In this document: in pieces, positions 45,996 through 56,076 of the stretch
How positions within the stretch are numbered: position 1 is the stretch's first letter
Layout: the number at the start of each line of letters is the position of its first letter
NCBI GenBank assembly: GCA_031769625.1
Contig: JAUIMM010000519.1
Span: forward strand, 2,475,501-2,539,500
Source of the DNA: Taudactylus pleione
Taxonomy: Eukaryota; Chordata; Amphibia; Anura; Myobatrachidae
DNA length: 64,000 bases
Reading direction: 5' to 3'
The notes under the pieces: generated by a model
What the model was told of the DNA's origin: nothing
Database searches by the model: none
What the model saw: only the letters and a program-made list of their open reading frames with translations
Program-made: the position numbers and the translations under genes

Positions 45996-47308
45996 AGTAC
46001 TCTGCAAATAATCTAAAATCATGAATTTTAAATGATGTCTGAGGTATATCTAACTTTCTGTCCCTACATTAATGTTTGAACACCGTATCTAATTAGCTTC
46101 CTGAATAATCTAATTACATGTCAGATGAACAGCTCTGGTTCAAGCAGGTCTGGCAAACAACCACTGCATTTGTAATTAAAATGAAAGCAGCATAGCTGAA
46201 CGCACATACATTACCAGCAATATAATTAATTAACAGCAAACTATGGTTAAAGGCTGGTTGTGTAACATACAATGAGGTGATGCTTGCTCTGGAAATTACT
46301 GTATTACAGGGGCTGCCACTTGTTTCATAAGAAAATAACAATGGCAATACTACATATTATTTTCATTTACAGATTATAATTAAAATATGTGGCATTAATT
46401 AAACTGAGTCAAGATAGATTACTGCTATTACAGCAGTATCACTAGTATCTTTTGAATTCATAGGCTACATTCTTATGAAAATTAGTTCCATCTGCAAAAT
46501 GGCAGCCTCCACTGTAAAATGGCTTCCTCCACTAGCTGTAGCGCAGTGTTGTCAATAATGGTCTACTGGCAGAACTGTCAACATTGCAGGGACTGAAACC
46601 TCTATGATGGACAGTCTTTTTTGTTTTGATTGCTAAATAGAGAATGCAGAGCCAATCATGAGCATGGAAGTCCTGATTTGCTGTTTGTATTCTTGAAGAT
46701 AAAACATAGCTTTTGATTGGATGTCCAGCTATTGACTAGCCAGACAGCCTGAATTTTAAACATTGTGTGCCCACAGCTCTTCAGAACAAGTCACGTCCAT
46801 CCTATGTGTCCTTTAAACTTCCCATTTGATTACATTGGACCAAGCCACAATGAGAGAATGGGTATATATTAATTTAGGTTTGCTTTCTTTTAAATGGAGG
46901 TACTCCTTCTTCATTTAATAATATGGTGGAACTATTTCTAAAATAAGGAGGCATAAGATAATTATTTAAAAATGGGACACCAGATTATTAATTATTTTAG
47001 AGGGGGCACCAGATGATTGTCCAAGAGTACCAGAAAGGGGAAATGCTATCTTAGGTGCTTTGCAACTAGCAAGAAAATTGGCAGAAAACCAATGATTTTA
47101 TCAAATTGCACTCAATTACATTTTCCCTTAAGTGTTGTATAAATTATCAGAACACAGTTTTTACTAAATGCCTCTATAAATTACTGTATTTGTCTTATAA
47201 ATGTCTTGTTGTCAATACTGAATTAGCTATTCTTTTTAATATACTTTATTCTAACAGCGATGCTAAATTGTTTGTGCTATAAACACCTGTTTCACTCAAT
47301 ATACTGTA
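45996..47308. other. Unique-looking stretch with a TAATTA cluster
   Basis: No gene. 46088-46400 contains about six TAATTA/ATTAATTA motifs, the core of many homeodomain binding sites, in otherwise ordinary sequence. This may be a developmental enhancer or just AT-rich DNA. Confidence 0.35.
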
Positions 47309-47584
47309 GTTCATTCTAGGGGTGAGCGGGTTCGGATTTCTGAAATCCGAACCCCCCCTCCGAGCCCCCCCGATCCGAGGCCGATCCGAGTCAGCCTTGA
47401 CTTTTCCCAACAGACTCGTATATGAATTCGAGGCAAAACGTCATCATCCCGCCTTCCGGGTCTCGCGGGTTTTGGATTCTATATAAGGTACCCGCGTCGG
47501 CGCCATTTTTTCACTCGGCTGTGGACAGTGAAGAGGGAGGGTGGGAGTTAGGGCTGGCTGGGCTGTGTAGTGCAGTGTAGTGTA

Positions 47585-47830
47585 GTGTTGTGCTGCGCTG
47601 TGCTGCTGTTGTCCATAGGGGCTGTGTCCACTCCTCCAAAGTCCATAGGGGCTGGCTGTGTTGTGCTGCTGTTGTCCATAGGGGCTGTGTCCACTCCTCC
47701 AAAGTCCATAGGGGCTGGCTGTGTTGTGCTGTGCTGCTGTTGTCCATAGGGGCTGTGTCCACTCCTCCAAAGTTCATAGGGGCTGGCTGGGCTGTGTTGT
47801 GCAGTCAGTTGTCCATAGGGGCTGTGTCCA
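47585..47830. repeat. ~63-bp minisatellite in hAT relic B
   Basis: About four units of TTGTCCATAGGGGCTGTGTCC with CTCCAAAGTCCATAGGGG. Confidence 0.85.
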
Positions 47831-47934
47831 CTAAAAAGTCCTGTGCAGTGTCCCAGTCTTAAAGGGGTGCTGTAGTGTTGTCCAGGGGGTGCTCTGTCCA
47901 TCAGGGGTGCTCCCCCCAAGTGCAAAAAAATATA

Positions 47935-48835
47935 TATTTTTTCTCTGTTTGTGAATTGTGTGCACAGTAGCCGCACGTGTATCAAAAAAGTAGTGCCAAG
48001 TGTGCGCCTGTGTCATAAGTAAAGGGCCAGCTGGCTCGTCCGTTAAAGGGTGCTGTAACCCCCAAAGTGCACTCCAAATAATATATTTTTTTTTCTGCGT
48101 TTGTGAATTGTGTGCGCAGTAGTCGCACGTGCATCAACAAAGTAGCGCCAAACGTGCGCCTGTGTCATAAGTAAAGGGCCAGGCTGGCTTGTCCGTTAAA
48201 GGGTGCTGTAACCCCCAAAGTGCACTCCAAACAAAATATAAAAATATTTTCTGTGTTTGTGAATTGTGTGCCTTGTGGATGCACGTGCATCAACAAAGGA
48301 GCAGCGCCAAGCGTGTGTCCCATAAGTCTGTTAAAGGGTGGTGTAACCCCCACAGTGCACTCCACAAAAAATAAACAATTCTTTTTTTTTTCTGTGTTTA
48401 TGTGCGAAATGTATGCGCAGTAGCCGCACGTGCATCAACACAGCAGCAGCGCCAAGCGTGCGCCTGTGTCATAAGTCAAGGGCCGGTTTGGACATCTGGT
48501 CCGGACTGAAGGACATGCCAACAATTTCTGACATGTCTACTGTCACTGCATATGATACTGTCACCACTGACAGAATGGTGGAGGAATTATTTTCTGTGTT
48601 TGTGAATTGTGTGCACTTTGGCTGCACGTGCATCAACAAAGGAACAGCGCCAAGCTTGCGCCTGTGTCATAAGTAAAGGACTGGCTGGCTTGTCCGTTAA
48701 AGGGTGCTGTAACCCTCAAAGTGCGCTCCACAAAATATAAAAAAATCTTTTTTTTTTCTGTCTTTGTGAATTGTGCGGGCTGTAGCCGCACCTGCATCCT
48801 CAAAGCAGCAGCGACAAGCGTGCGTCTGTCTGTTA
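47935..48835. repeat. ~150-bp tandem array in hAT relic B (about 6 units)
   Basis: The same units as in copy A (TTTGTGAATTGTGTGC, AGTAGCCGCACGTG, GTTAAAGGGTG). One unit (48475-48590) carries the same transposase-like insertion as in A, so that insertion predates the split of the copies. Confidence 0.88.
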
Positions 48836-49240
48836 AAGGATTACATCGGTGACAGCATCCAAGTAGGCATGTCAGACAGTCCGTACCTGTACTGGCAGGA
48901 AAAAGAAGCAATTTGGAGGCCCCTGTACAAACTGGCTCTATTTTACCTGAGTTGCCCCCCCTCCAGTGTGTACTCCGAAAGAGTGTTTAGTGCAGCCGGG
49001 AACCTTGTCAGCGAAAGGCGTAGGAGGTTGCTTCCACAAAATGTGGAGAAGATTATGTTCATAAAAATGAATTATCAGCTCTTCCAGGGAGACCAGCCTC
49101 CAGAACGTACAGAGGGACCTGTGGTGGTGGATTCCAGCGGGGACGAATTAATACTCTGTGAGGATGAGGATGTACACAACACTGAAGAGGGTGAGGAATC
49201 GGTGAATGTGGAGGATGAGGACGACATCTTGCTTCCGTAG
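48836..49240 (+). pseudogene. hAT transposase C-terminal dimerisation domain (copy B)
   Basis: It reads DYIGDSIQVGMSDSPYLY, PLYKLALFYLSC, SVYSERVFSAAGNLVSERRR, NVEKIMFIKMNYQLF and an acidic tail, ending TAG. This is the better preserved of the two hAT dimerisation-domain relics: it keeps SAAGN and VEKIMF. The frame is fully open for about 135 codons. No BED finger or catalytic core is present upstream, where the tandem array stands instead. A short peptide of this domain could still pair with a full transposase and modulate it; that is inference. Confidence 0.85.
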
Positions 49241-49850
49241 AGCCAGTTTGTGCGGGGACAGATTAATTGCCAGCTTGTTTTGTGGGGCCCAAACGAACCA
49301 ATCATTTCAACCACAGTCGTGTGGCAGACCCTGGCGCTGAAATGATTGGTTTGTTAAAGTGTGCATGTCCTGTTTATACAACATAAGGGTGGGTGTGAGG
49401 GCCCAAGGACAATTCCATCGTGCACGTCTTTTTTTTCTTTGCATTATGTACTGTTTGGGGCCTAGTTTTTCAAACTGCCATCCTGTATGCCACTGCAGTG
49501 TCGCTCCTAGATGGGCCACGTGTTTGTGCCGCCCACTCGTGTCGCTTAGCATAGTCATCCAGCTACCTCGGTGCAACCTTTTGGACATAAAAACACTATT
49601 GTGAGGTGTTCAGAATAGACTAGAAATAAGTGGAAATTAAGGTTATTGAGGTTAATAATAGCATAGGAGCAGAAAAACCAACACATTCTGTGATCTTTGC
49701 TGTATTTATGGTTTTTTTTAAAAAATCCAGAACCCAAAACACGGAAGGGTGTTTTTGGCAAAATCAATCCTGATCCAAAACATGAAGAAAGATCCAGATC
49801 CAAAACCAAAACACGAAAAGTGGCCGGTGCACACCCCTAGTTCATTCTAA

Positions 49851-50088
49851 GGGGTCAATCCTATTCCATGCGATGTTCAAACAGGTTTGAATTATCGTGA
49901 CAGCGGCCACAGTTGACAGAATTTGGGATTCACTTAAAAGTGCTCGCAGCCCCTTAGGGCTCCATGCAAAATTAAACGAATTCGGGCTCGTAGCGGGCCG
50001 CGTAGGGTGCGAGGTGCCAGTCTGTTGCCGGCATTTTACCGCTGTTGCAATGGCAACTCGTCCCTTTGCATGGAATAGGATTCACCCC
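49851..50088. mobile_element. MITE with TAA target duplication
   Basis: GGGGTCAATCCTATTCCATGC is inverted at the right (GCATGGAATAGGATTCACCCC). TAA on both sides (49848-49850, 50089-50091). The 3-bp TAA suggests PIF/Harbinger mobilisation. Confidence 0.85.
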
Positions 50089-50091
50089 TAA

Positions 50092-50572
50092 TTGTGACAC
50101 TGATTTGTCTTCTAAACAGCTCTTGTTCATTAAATAAATACTGCTATAGTTGTGGTATAATTTATTCTAGTGATCACACAAAAAAATTCTCATTTATGCA
50201 CTGAGTAGGTGTTATATAAAATGAGATGTAATCTTGAATTTTAAAAAACACCTAAAAAATACAAATAAAAATACAACCGCTGCAGTATCTCTTGTGACCA
50301 ACAGGTGGTAAAGGTCAATTTAAATTGATTTTAATCAATCTAATTTGTTCAACATCGATGTTGTGTACCAGGGTCTAAATCACACATTTGCTAACAGCCG
50401 ATTTTATTTATATTGAGTTTTAAGTGTTAGTAAATTTGCCCATTGCTGTGAGTTGTAGCTTATTTTAGGGGAAGACACACATAGACTCTACATTTAATAT
50501 GTGGTATTGGCAAAGTGTTTATACGTTTGTACTATACAGTATTACAGTATGTATCTAGACATAGTATAAAAC
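50092..50572. other. Intergenic stretch without a recognisable gene
   Basis: AT-rich, nothing recognised. Confidence 0.4.
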
Positions 50573-50660
50573 TAGCGTTTGCTCGCAGCTTTGCTCGAGT
50601 GGATGCCTTTTATTGGTCAGCGGAACTAATTTTACAAAGATAGTAGTGACATCTGATATT
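50573..50660 (-). mobile_element. Possible Helitron 3' terminus
   Basis: Read on the minus strand this is CTCGAGCAAAGCTGCGAG followed by CAAACGCTAG and then T: a short hairpin plus CTAG before T, as at Helitron 3' ends. The matching 5' end was not located. Confidence 0.45.
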
Positions 50661-50881
50661 GTGATGCATATTTTATATTGTAGACATTAATCAGAAAATG
50701 TCTTTGTAAACAATATTTGCTGTTTTTCATTCAGGAATTAACACAAAAGATGCTTGAAGCTACTAACTCGTGAGAAAGCTACTTAGCCTACAATAACACT
50801 GAAAGGTTGCAAGTAACATGAGCAGTGACTCTATGATATGTACTATTTGTCTTGGTGCACCATATACTGGATTGACATGTA

Positions 50882-51422
50882 CAGATGTGTCAACATCTAG
50901 CCTCCTTGCACGCTAAACAGCCCTGTTAGTCGCACAATGCCGTGGCGTGACTTGGTAGCGCCTATCGTCTTTTCGTGCGACTTTTTACCTTCAAATGCAT
51001 CTTATTGGCATGGTTGGCACAAGCTATGCCAATAAGATGGCATAGCCATCTGGCATATGATTAAAATGATATGCAGCATGCCTATCTTCTGTGAGCAACT
51101 GCGGGTGTAACTGCATGTGAAACGCTACATTACGGTGTCAGCGGCTGTAACACTGTAACGTAGCATTTCGCATGCAGATACATCTGCAGTTTCGCATGCA
51201 GATACATCTGCAGTTGCACACAAAATATAGGCATGCTGCATATCATTTTAATCAGCAGAAGCTGGTTGTGCTAAATATTCACATCACTATGCCAATAAGA
51301 TGCATTTGAAGGTAAAAAGTTGCACGACAAGATGCTCTGCGCTACCAAGTCACACAAAGCTCCCGCGTTATGTGTGACGTGACTTGTAGCGCATGGAGAA
51401 TAGATGTTTGTGGACACATCTG
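50882..51422. mobile_element. Tc1/mariner-type hairpin MITE, TA duplication
   Basis: CAGATGTGTCAACATCTA is inverted at the right (AGATGTTTGTGGACACATCTG). TA on both sides (50880-50881, 51423-51424). Long arms: ATGCATCTTATTGGC with GCCAATAAGATGCAT, and ATTAAAATGATATGCAGCATG with its complement. Confidence 0.85.
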
Positions 51423-51519
51423 TATACTGCAACTTCATGAGTCAAGATAAGCTGCCTGATTAGTGCTTAATATATAGTTGGATTCTCCTGCGAAATAGAT
51501 CTTGAGATATATATATCGA

Positions 51520-51580
51520 TGTATTTATATATGCATACATATATAATGTTTGCGTTCAGGTGTGAAATATATGTATATAT

Positions 51581-51620
<40 letters not shown>
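51520..51620. repeat. AT-rich microsatellite
   Basis: TATATA runs mixed with TGTGTG and CACACA immediately left of the nested hAT/mariner structure. Confidence 0.85.
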
Positions 51621-51622
<2 letters not shown>

Positions 51623-51631
51623 AGGTCTGCA

Positions 51632-52091
51632 CAGGGGCAGAACTATGGGAGGCAATGGAGGCGCCTGCCGCCGGGCTCCAGCACTGAAGGGGCACCTCCT
51701 CCATTGCGCACAATATATTCACCCTATTTAGGGCTGTAACTATGTACTCGGAGTGTACTGTCATGGCCGCCCAATACATGGCACCTCTTCCCGGCACCTG
51801 AGAAGCCTCCATACACTAGAGGAGAGCTCCGTGCAGCTGCCGTCTCAGTCTATCTATAGCCTGTCCCTACTCATTGGTGTTACTGCTCCTCAGAGGCTTC
51901 TTATGTCATTGTGACACGTCCGGCGCCCCCTCACCCACAGCTCTCTGTCTCAGTTCGCCATGGCATGCCTATATTCTGTGTGCAGGTGTATCTGCTTGTG
52001 AAATGCTACATTACAGTGTCATCGGCTGTGACGGGGGAGGGCACCAAATTATAACTTGCCTCCGGGCGTCTGGGATGAACTTACACCACTG
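51632..52091. mobile_element. hAT-type MITE (copy 2, longer form)
   Basis: Starts CAGGGGCAGAACTATGGGAG and ends GATGAACTTACACCACTG like the element at 22676-23007. It is 460 bases. Its interior holds GGCATGCCTATATTCTGTG and AATGCTACATTACAGTGTCA, which match the hairpin MITE at 50882. Flanks GGTCTGCA and GACATGCA agree at only 5 of 8 bases. It sits between pieces that both look like mariner. Confidence 0.75.
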
Positions 52092-52550
52092 GACATGCAT
52101 GAACATGTCTGGACCTGCCCCAAGTCAGGGTTTGCCTGAGGCCGCCACCGCACTGCCATTGCATTCATTTCAACAGAGTGTTCCGAGCAGTGTGCGTCAA
52201 ACAGCAATGGAGCAACGACACAACATTAAGTTCTGCTTCAAATTGGGTAAATCGGCGACAGAGATGCACAAAATGTTGGTGAAAGTGTACGGACAGGATG
52301 CTGTGAGTAGAAAATGTGTGTACGATTGGTTTGCACGCTTTCGCAGTGGCAAGGAATCAGTGGAAGATGAGCTCCATTGCTGTTTGACACACACTGCTCG
52401 CGACACTCTGTTGAAATGAATGCAATGGCAGTGCGGTGTCGACCACCGGCAAACCCCGACTGGGGGTAGGTCCAGATATGTCCATGCATGTCAGCGCGCG
52501 TTGCATAAAGATATATCAGACCATTCACCAAACTTTTTAGACAGACCTCG
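52092..52550 (+). pseudogene. Mariner relic: HTH fragment between long inverted arms
   Basis: From ATG at 52207 the frame gives MEQRHNIKFCFKLGKS, then YGQDAVSRKCVYDWFARFRSG and KESVEDE, the N-terminal helix-turn-helix (HTH_48-like) of mariner transposases. About 57 codons later the frame runs into an inverted copy of the 5' sequence. Arms 52092-52180 and 52404-52492 are near-perfect inverted matches of about 89 bases. The right end continues to AAACTTTTTAGACAGACCTCG followed by TA, a mariner-like terminus. The DDD catalytic domain is absent, so it cannot transpose itself. Confidence 0.75.
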
Positions 52551-52943
52551 TATATATATTTATATACATAAAATCATTTTGGCCTTGAGGAGCCTATGCA
52601 AATTCCTATAAAAACAATATTGTTTCTATAGTTCTTTAACAGTCCCTAAAAGTATATTGTTCCCAAAAAATTATATTTCTATAGATGTAGTCATTTTGGC
52701 TTGAGGAGCCTGCACACTGCACGTGACGAGTAGCAAGTATCTGTTTTTTCCTTTATTGCTCCTCTCCTTGATGTCACATTGAGATAATACATACCTCAGT
52801 TTCTTTCTACAGTAGGTGACTAAGCTATACAATATTGAAACACAATCCAAATTCATCCCGTAGTTTTTGGGTGATGCCGGAATGAATACACAGAAAAACA
52901 AAAATTCTGAAAAAAAAACTTTTGTCTCCATAGTTCAAACACA
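52551..52943. other. Unassigned repeat-like stretch
   Basis: CATTTTGGC..TTGAGGAGCCT occurs twice (52575 and 52690), a local duplication. Text such as CCAAATTCATCCCGTAGTTT resembles RTE/LINE 3' ends but is too short to call. Confidence 0.35.
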
Positions 52944-53493
52944 TGCCCTGATTCAGAGCCGGACGCTCTGACAGAGCGCTCGCTCTGAATCAGGGCCGTC
53001 CCTCTGAATTTAAGAGCGGCCTCCTGGCCGCTCGCATAGCTGTGGGTGATCACCCACAGCTATAGCAAGCGGCCAAAATGATGGTCGCGATGGTCAAGAC
53101 CATCGCCACCATCGGGCTTGCAACGAGACCCTTGTGGTAGGGTCTCATCTGCTGCAAGCCCTGGAGTGCTTTTGGCTCTATCAGAGTCAAAAGCACTCCC
53201 ACTGACATCACTAGTGATGTCAGTGGGCCGGCCCCAGATGGTAGGCGTTCCCATGGGAACGCCTCCGTCTGGGCAGCCACGCCCCCGGCACGCCCACCAA
53301 AGGGGGCGTGCTGTCAATCACCATTAACAGCACGCACCCTTTGGTGCGAGACCCATAACGATGGCTTGGCTGTCGGTATTCGGGTCTCGCGCATACGCAC
53401 GGCAGAGCCGCCTCCGTCATGCGCATGCGCACTTGGCTAACATCGACCCGCTTACGAGCGCTCAGTGTTCGCGAGCGGGTCTGAATCAGGCCC
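52944..53493. mobile_element. Harbinger-type MITE, ACA target duplication
   Basis: TGCCCTGATTCAGAGCC and the inverted right end (GGGCCTGATTCAGACCC). ACA flanks both sides (52941-52943, 53494-53496). The interior shares GACATCACTAGTGATGTC and GGGGGCGTGCTGTCAAT with the MITE at 28722, in inverted order. The first 55 bases contain a smaller inverted unit. Confidence 0.82.
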
Positions 53494-53811
53494 ACAGGCC
53501 CAAGGAGTACATTTCTCAAAAAAAATGTCTATGTACAGACAAAACCATTACAACTTTATTATAAGTATAGATAACATCCCTGTTAGATGTCTATCTGTTT
53601 GTTCGGACTAATCTCGAGATCCAACAGACAGATTTTGATACTGTTTTCACTATTCTATAGAGCATTTGTTGAGGAAGGTTTAGGTTTATGAAACATTAAT
53701 TGTATGACAAAAAGGAGCCAATCAGTGACGATTTTAGTGAATTAAGTCAACGAAAAAATGGATATGCCACCGCTTTCTTGACCTACCATTAAAGGGGATG
53801 CTTTCAAAATG

Positions 53812-54548
53812 CGAAGGCCGGGAAGCTGCCTGACTTAATACTGGCATTTAAATCCCGACGCGGGACTAAAGACAGGCGTAGAAATTCTGACGTCCATCTA
53901 GATCCCGATGCCAGAACCTAGACAGACAGCTTCCCAAACATAGGTAAGCTGGGCACTGTTAGTGCTTTGCCGCGTGTGGGAGAGGATTAGGTTTAGGCAC
54001 CCCTGGGGGGACTTAGGGTTAGGAACCACCCCGGGAGGGTTAGGTTTAGGGCGCAGGGAGGGAGGGTTAGAGTTAGACAATACCGGGGGGAGGTTATGGG
54101 TTAGGCACCACCCCGGGAGGGTTAGGTTTAGGGTGCGGGGAGAGGGGGTTAGGTTTAGACACACCCAGATGGAGGTTAGGGTTAGGCACTACCGGAGGGA
54201 GATTAGGGCTAGGCACCACTGGAGAGAGGTTAGGGCTAGGCACTACCGGAGGGAGGTTAGGGCTAGGCACCACTGGAGGGAGATTAGGGCTAGGCACCAC
54301 TGGAGGGAGGTTAGGGCTAGGCACCACCGGAGGGAGGTTAGGGCTAGGCACCACCGGAGGGAGGTTAGGTCTAGGCACCACCGGAAGGAGGTTAGGTCTA
54401 GGCACCACTGGAGGGAGGTTAGGTCTAGGCACCACTGGAGGGAGGTTAGGGTTTGGCACCACTAAGGGAGGGTTAGGGGGGAGAAGAGGGTGGGTTAGGG
54501 TATTTACCAGCCCAAGTCGGGATCTTCAGCGTTCGGGCTTGCGGCGTC
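53812..54548. repeat. Dispersed repeat with TTAGGG-like minisatellite (copy 2)
   Basis: The left flank has AATCCCGACGCGGGACTAAA and GATCCCGATGCC. The array (53985-54500) has about twenty units of about 24 bases such as GGAGGGAGGTTAGGGCTAGG with CACCACC. The right flank is CGGGATCTTCAGCGTTCGGG. Same family as 10083-10545. The periodic Val-Arg-His/Pro-Asn-Leu frames are artefacts. Confidence 0.8.
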
Positions 54549-54554
54549 TGTATT

Positions 54555-55552
54555 TAATGCAGAAAAAGGAAGGAATGCAGATGCACACTCTAAGCACTAA
54601 GAATGCTAAATATCAAAATATATACAGCATAATAAACTATCAATTAACATGGTTTTCTACTGTGGTTCTTAGTACATGTTTGGTCAAAGATGTTTGCCCA
54701 CCTACCACATCACAGTGACCTTATAAAGTGGGTCCCTAACATCCCTACTACTGACACATTGAATAAATTTATCTAGGACTTACCTATAATAGTGCCGTGG
54801 TAGGTGGACAAACATCTTTGGCCAAACATGTACTAAGAACCTCAATAGAAAACCATGGCACTCATTCAGAGCCACTCGCTATTTGCGGTCGTTCGTTCTA
54901 AAACAAGGGGTGGCTATTCAAATGAACCGTTCGCTGTTTGCGGTCTGTTCACGCCTCTATGTCTGAACGAGCGAACAAAACTTGCGTTCGTTTTTTGGAA
55001 AAATACGCCCCCTGGCCGCTCGCATCCTACGTCATGTCCGCTATTTATTAGATTAATCGAGTACATCGACAAGGGTATGAACTGCTCGCTATTCTTGGGG
55101 TTGGTGTTTGCTACCACAATTTTGCGAGCAGTTCTGACTATAAAATAACCCAGTGACGTGGTCAATGACGCTGCTGTTTTAAATATGCACACCCATAAAA
55201 CGCCCGTTTTGACCTTTAAGCACGCCTGCGTTCTGATTTCCACTCCCCATTTTCAAGCACCTTCCCCTGTTACCACCCACATACGCCTCTTTCTGTCACT
55301 CAAAATAGCAGGCATTCGCTATTTTGCGAGCACATGAATTTCGGCCGCACTGACTGGTTAGCGCATGCGTATAACGATCCGTACGCATGCGCAGTTGGAC
55401 AAACATCGCTCGGAACGAACGAGCGGCCGCTTACGAGCGGCTCTGAATCAGGCCCCATGTTAATTGATAGTTTATTATACTGTATATATTTTGAGATTTA
55501 GTATTCTTAGTGCTTAGAGTATGCATCTGCATTCCCCCCTTCTTCTGCATTA
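54555..55552. mobile_element. Fold-back element interrupted by a Harbinger MITE
   Basis: The left arm 54555-54708 (TAATGCAGAA..., GAATGCAGATGC, ...) is matched in inverted form by 54797-54856 and then 55456-55552, the two halves of the right arm split by the MITE at 54857-55455. Arms are about 150 bases around a ~90-base loop. No coding content. Confidence 0.8.
54857..55455. mobile_element. Harbinger-type MITE, CAT target duplication
   Basis: GGCACTCATTCAGAGCC and the inverted right end (GGGCCTGATTCAGAGCCG). CAT on both sides (54854-54856, 55456-55458). The interior is rich in TTCGCTAT/GCGAACGA-type motifs. Confidence 0.87.
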
Positions 55553-55794
55553 GAACTACAGGTCTCAGCATGGTAGCACCTTTTATTATGTTTAAATTAG
55601 GATGTGCAGCCCAGCCCGCCCCTTTTTTTTCTCGGCTTCGGTATTTAGTCAGACGGCGTCGGCATTTCATACCAAAAACCATTAAAGATATATCACAACA
55701 AAGGGCTTTACTTTATACCATGTAGAGATTGATACGTATTATCCAGTTTCTCAAGAAAAATTGATGTAAGCCCTGTTTACTGATTCTTTAATTT

Positions 55795-56008
55795 CAAACG
55801 ATACCAGTTCCCGGTTAGAGTCTGCTTTGGCATGACCATAAATAAAGTACAGGGACAGACACTTAACATGGCTGGATCTGACCTAAGTGGAGACTGTCTT
55901 GCACATGGACGTGGCCCTTTTGCGTGTGACGTCAAAAACGAAATTTATTCGTGTTGACATCAGGAGGAAAAACACCTAATATTGTCTACAAGACAATCTT
56001 ATAAGACC
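55795..56008 (+). pseudogene. Helitron helicase C-terminal fragment
   Basis: The frame reads RYQFPVRVCFGMTINKVQGQ, then TLNMAGSDLSGDCLAHG. This matches the late motifs of the Pif1-like Helitron helicase (F-AMTINKSQGQT, then CFSHGQ-Y-A-SR). After it the frame is shifted and damaged: FACDVKNEIYS corresponds to the usual SRV..LYI region, with a TGA. It resumes as NIVYKTIL with a stop, the usual C-terminus. The serine/arginine finger motif SR is lost, so the fragment is inactive. Confidence 0.85.
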
Positions 56009-56076
56009 TTGGTTAAAAAAGTCTATCGCCGTAAATTCAAAATTGCTCCTGTGCGATGCCGGGGGCGGGTCACTAG

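Larger units (their letters stand above)
47317..49839 (+). mobile_element. hAT relic B with perfect 8-bp TSD
   Basis: Ends TAGGGGTGAGCGGG and CCGGTGCACACCCCTA; GTTCATTC is duplicated exactly (47309-47316, 49840-49847). It is 2.5 kb with the same layout as copy A but fewer array units. The right TSD lies directly beside the TAA of the next MITE. Confidence 0.92.
53565..56076 (+). mobile_element. Helitron relic broken by later insertions
   Basis: The 5' part (53565-53812) has GTCTATCTGTTTGTTCGGACT, ATTTTGATACTGTTTTCACT and TTGAGGAAGGTTTAGG, familiar from Helitron 5' regions. The helicase C-terminus is at 55795-56008 and the end GCCGGGGGCGGGTCACTAG is followed by T. Between them sit the TTAGGG-like repeat and a fold-back element with its own MITE. 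Much of the Rep/helicase gene is missing. Confidence 0.65.

Noticed and set aside
53962..54465. Arg/His/Val-rich plus frame and Pro/Asn/Leu-rich minus frame
   Set aside because: Products of the TTAGGG-like array with units of about 24 bases.
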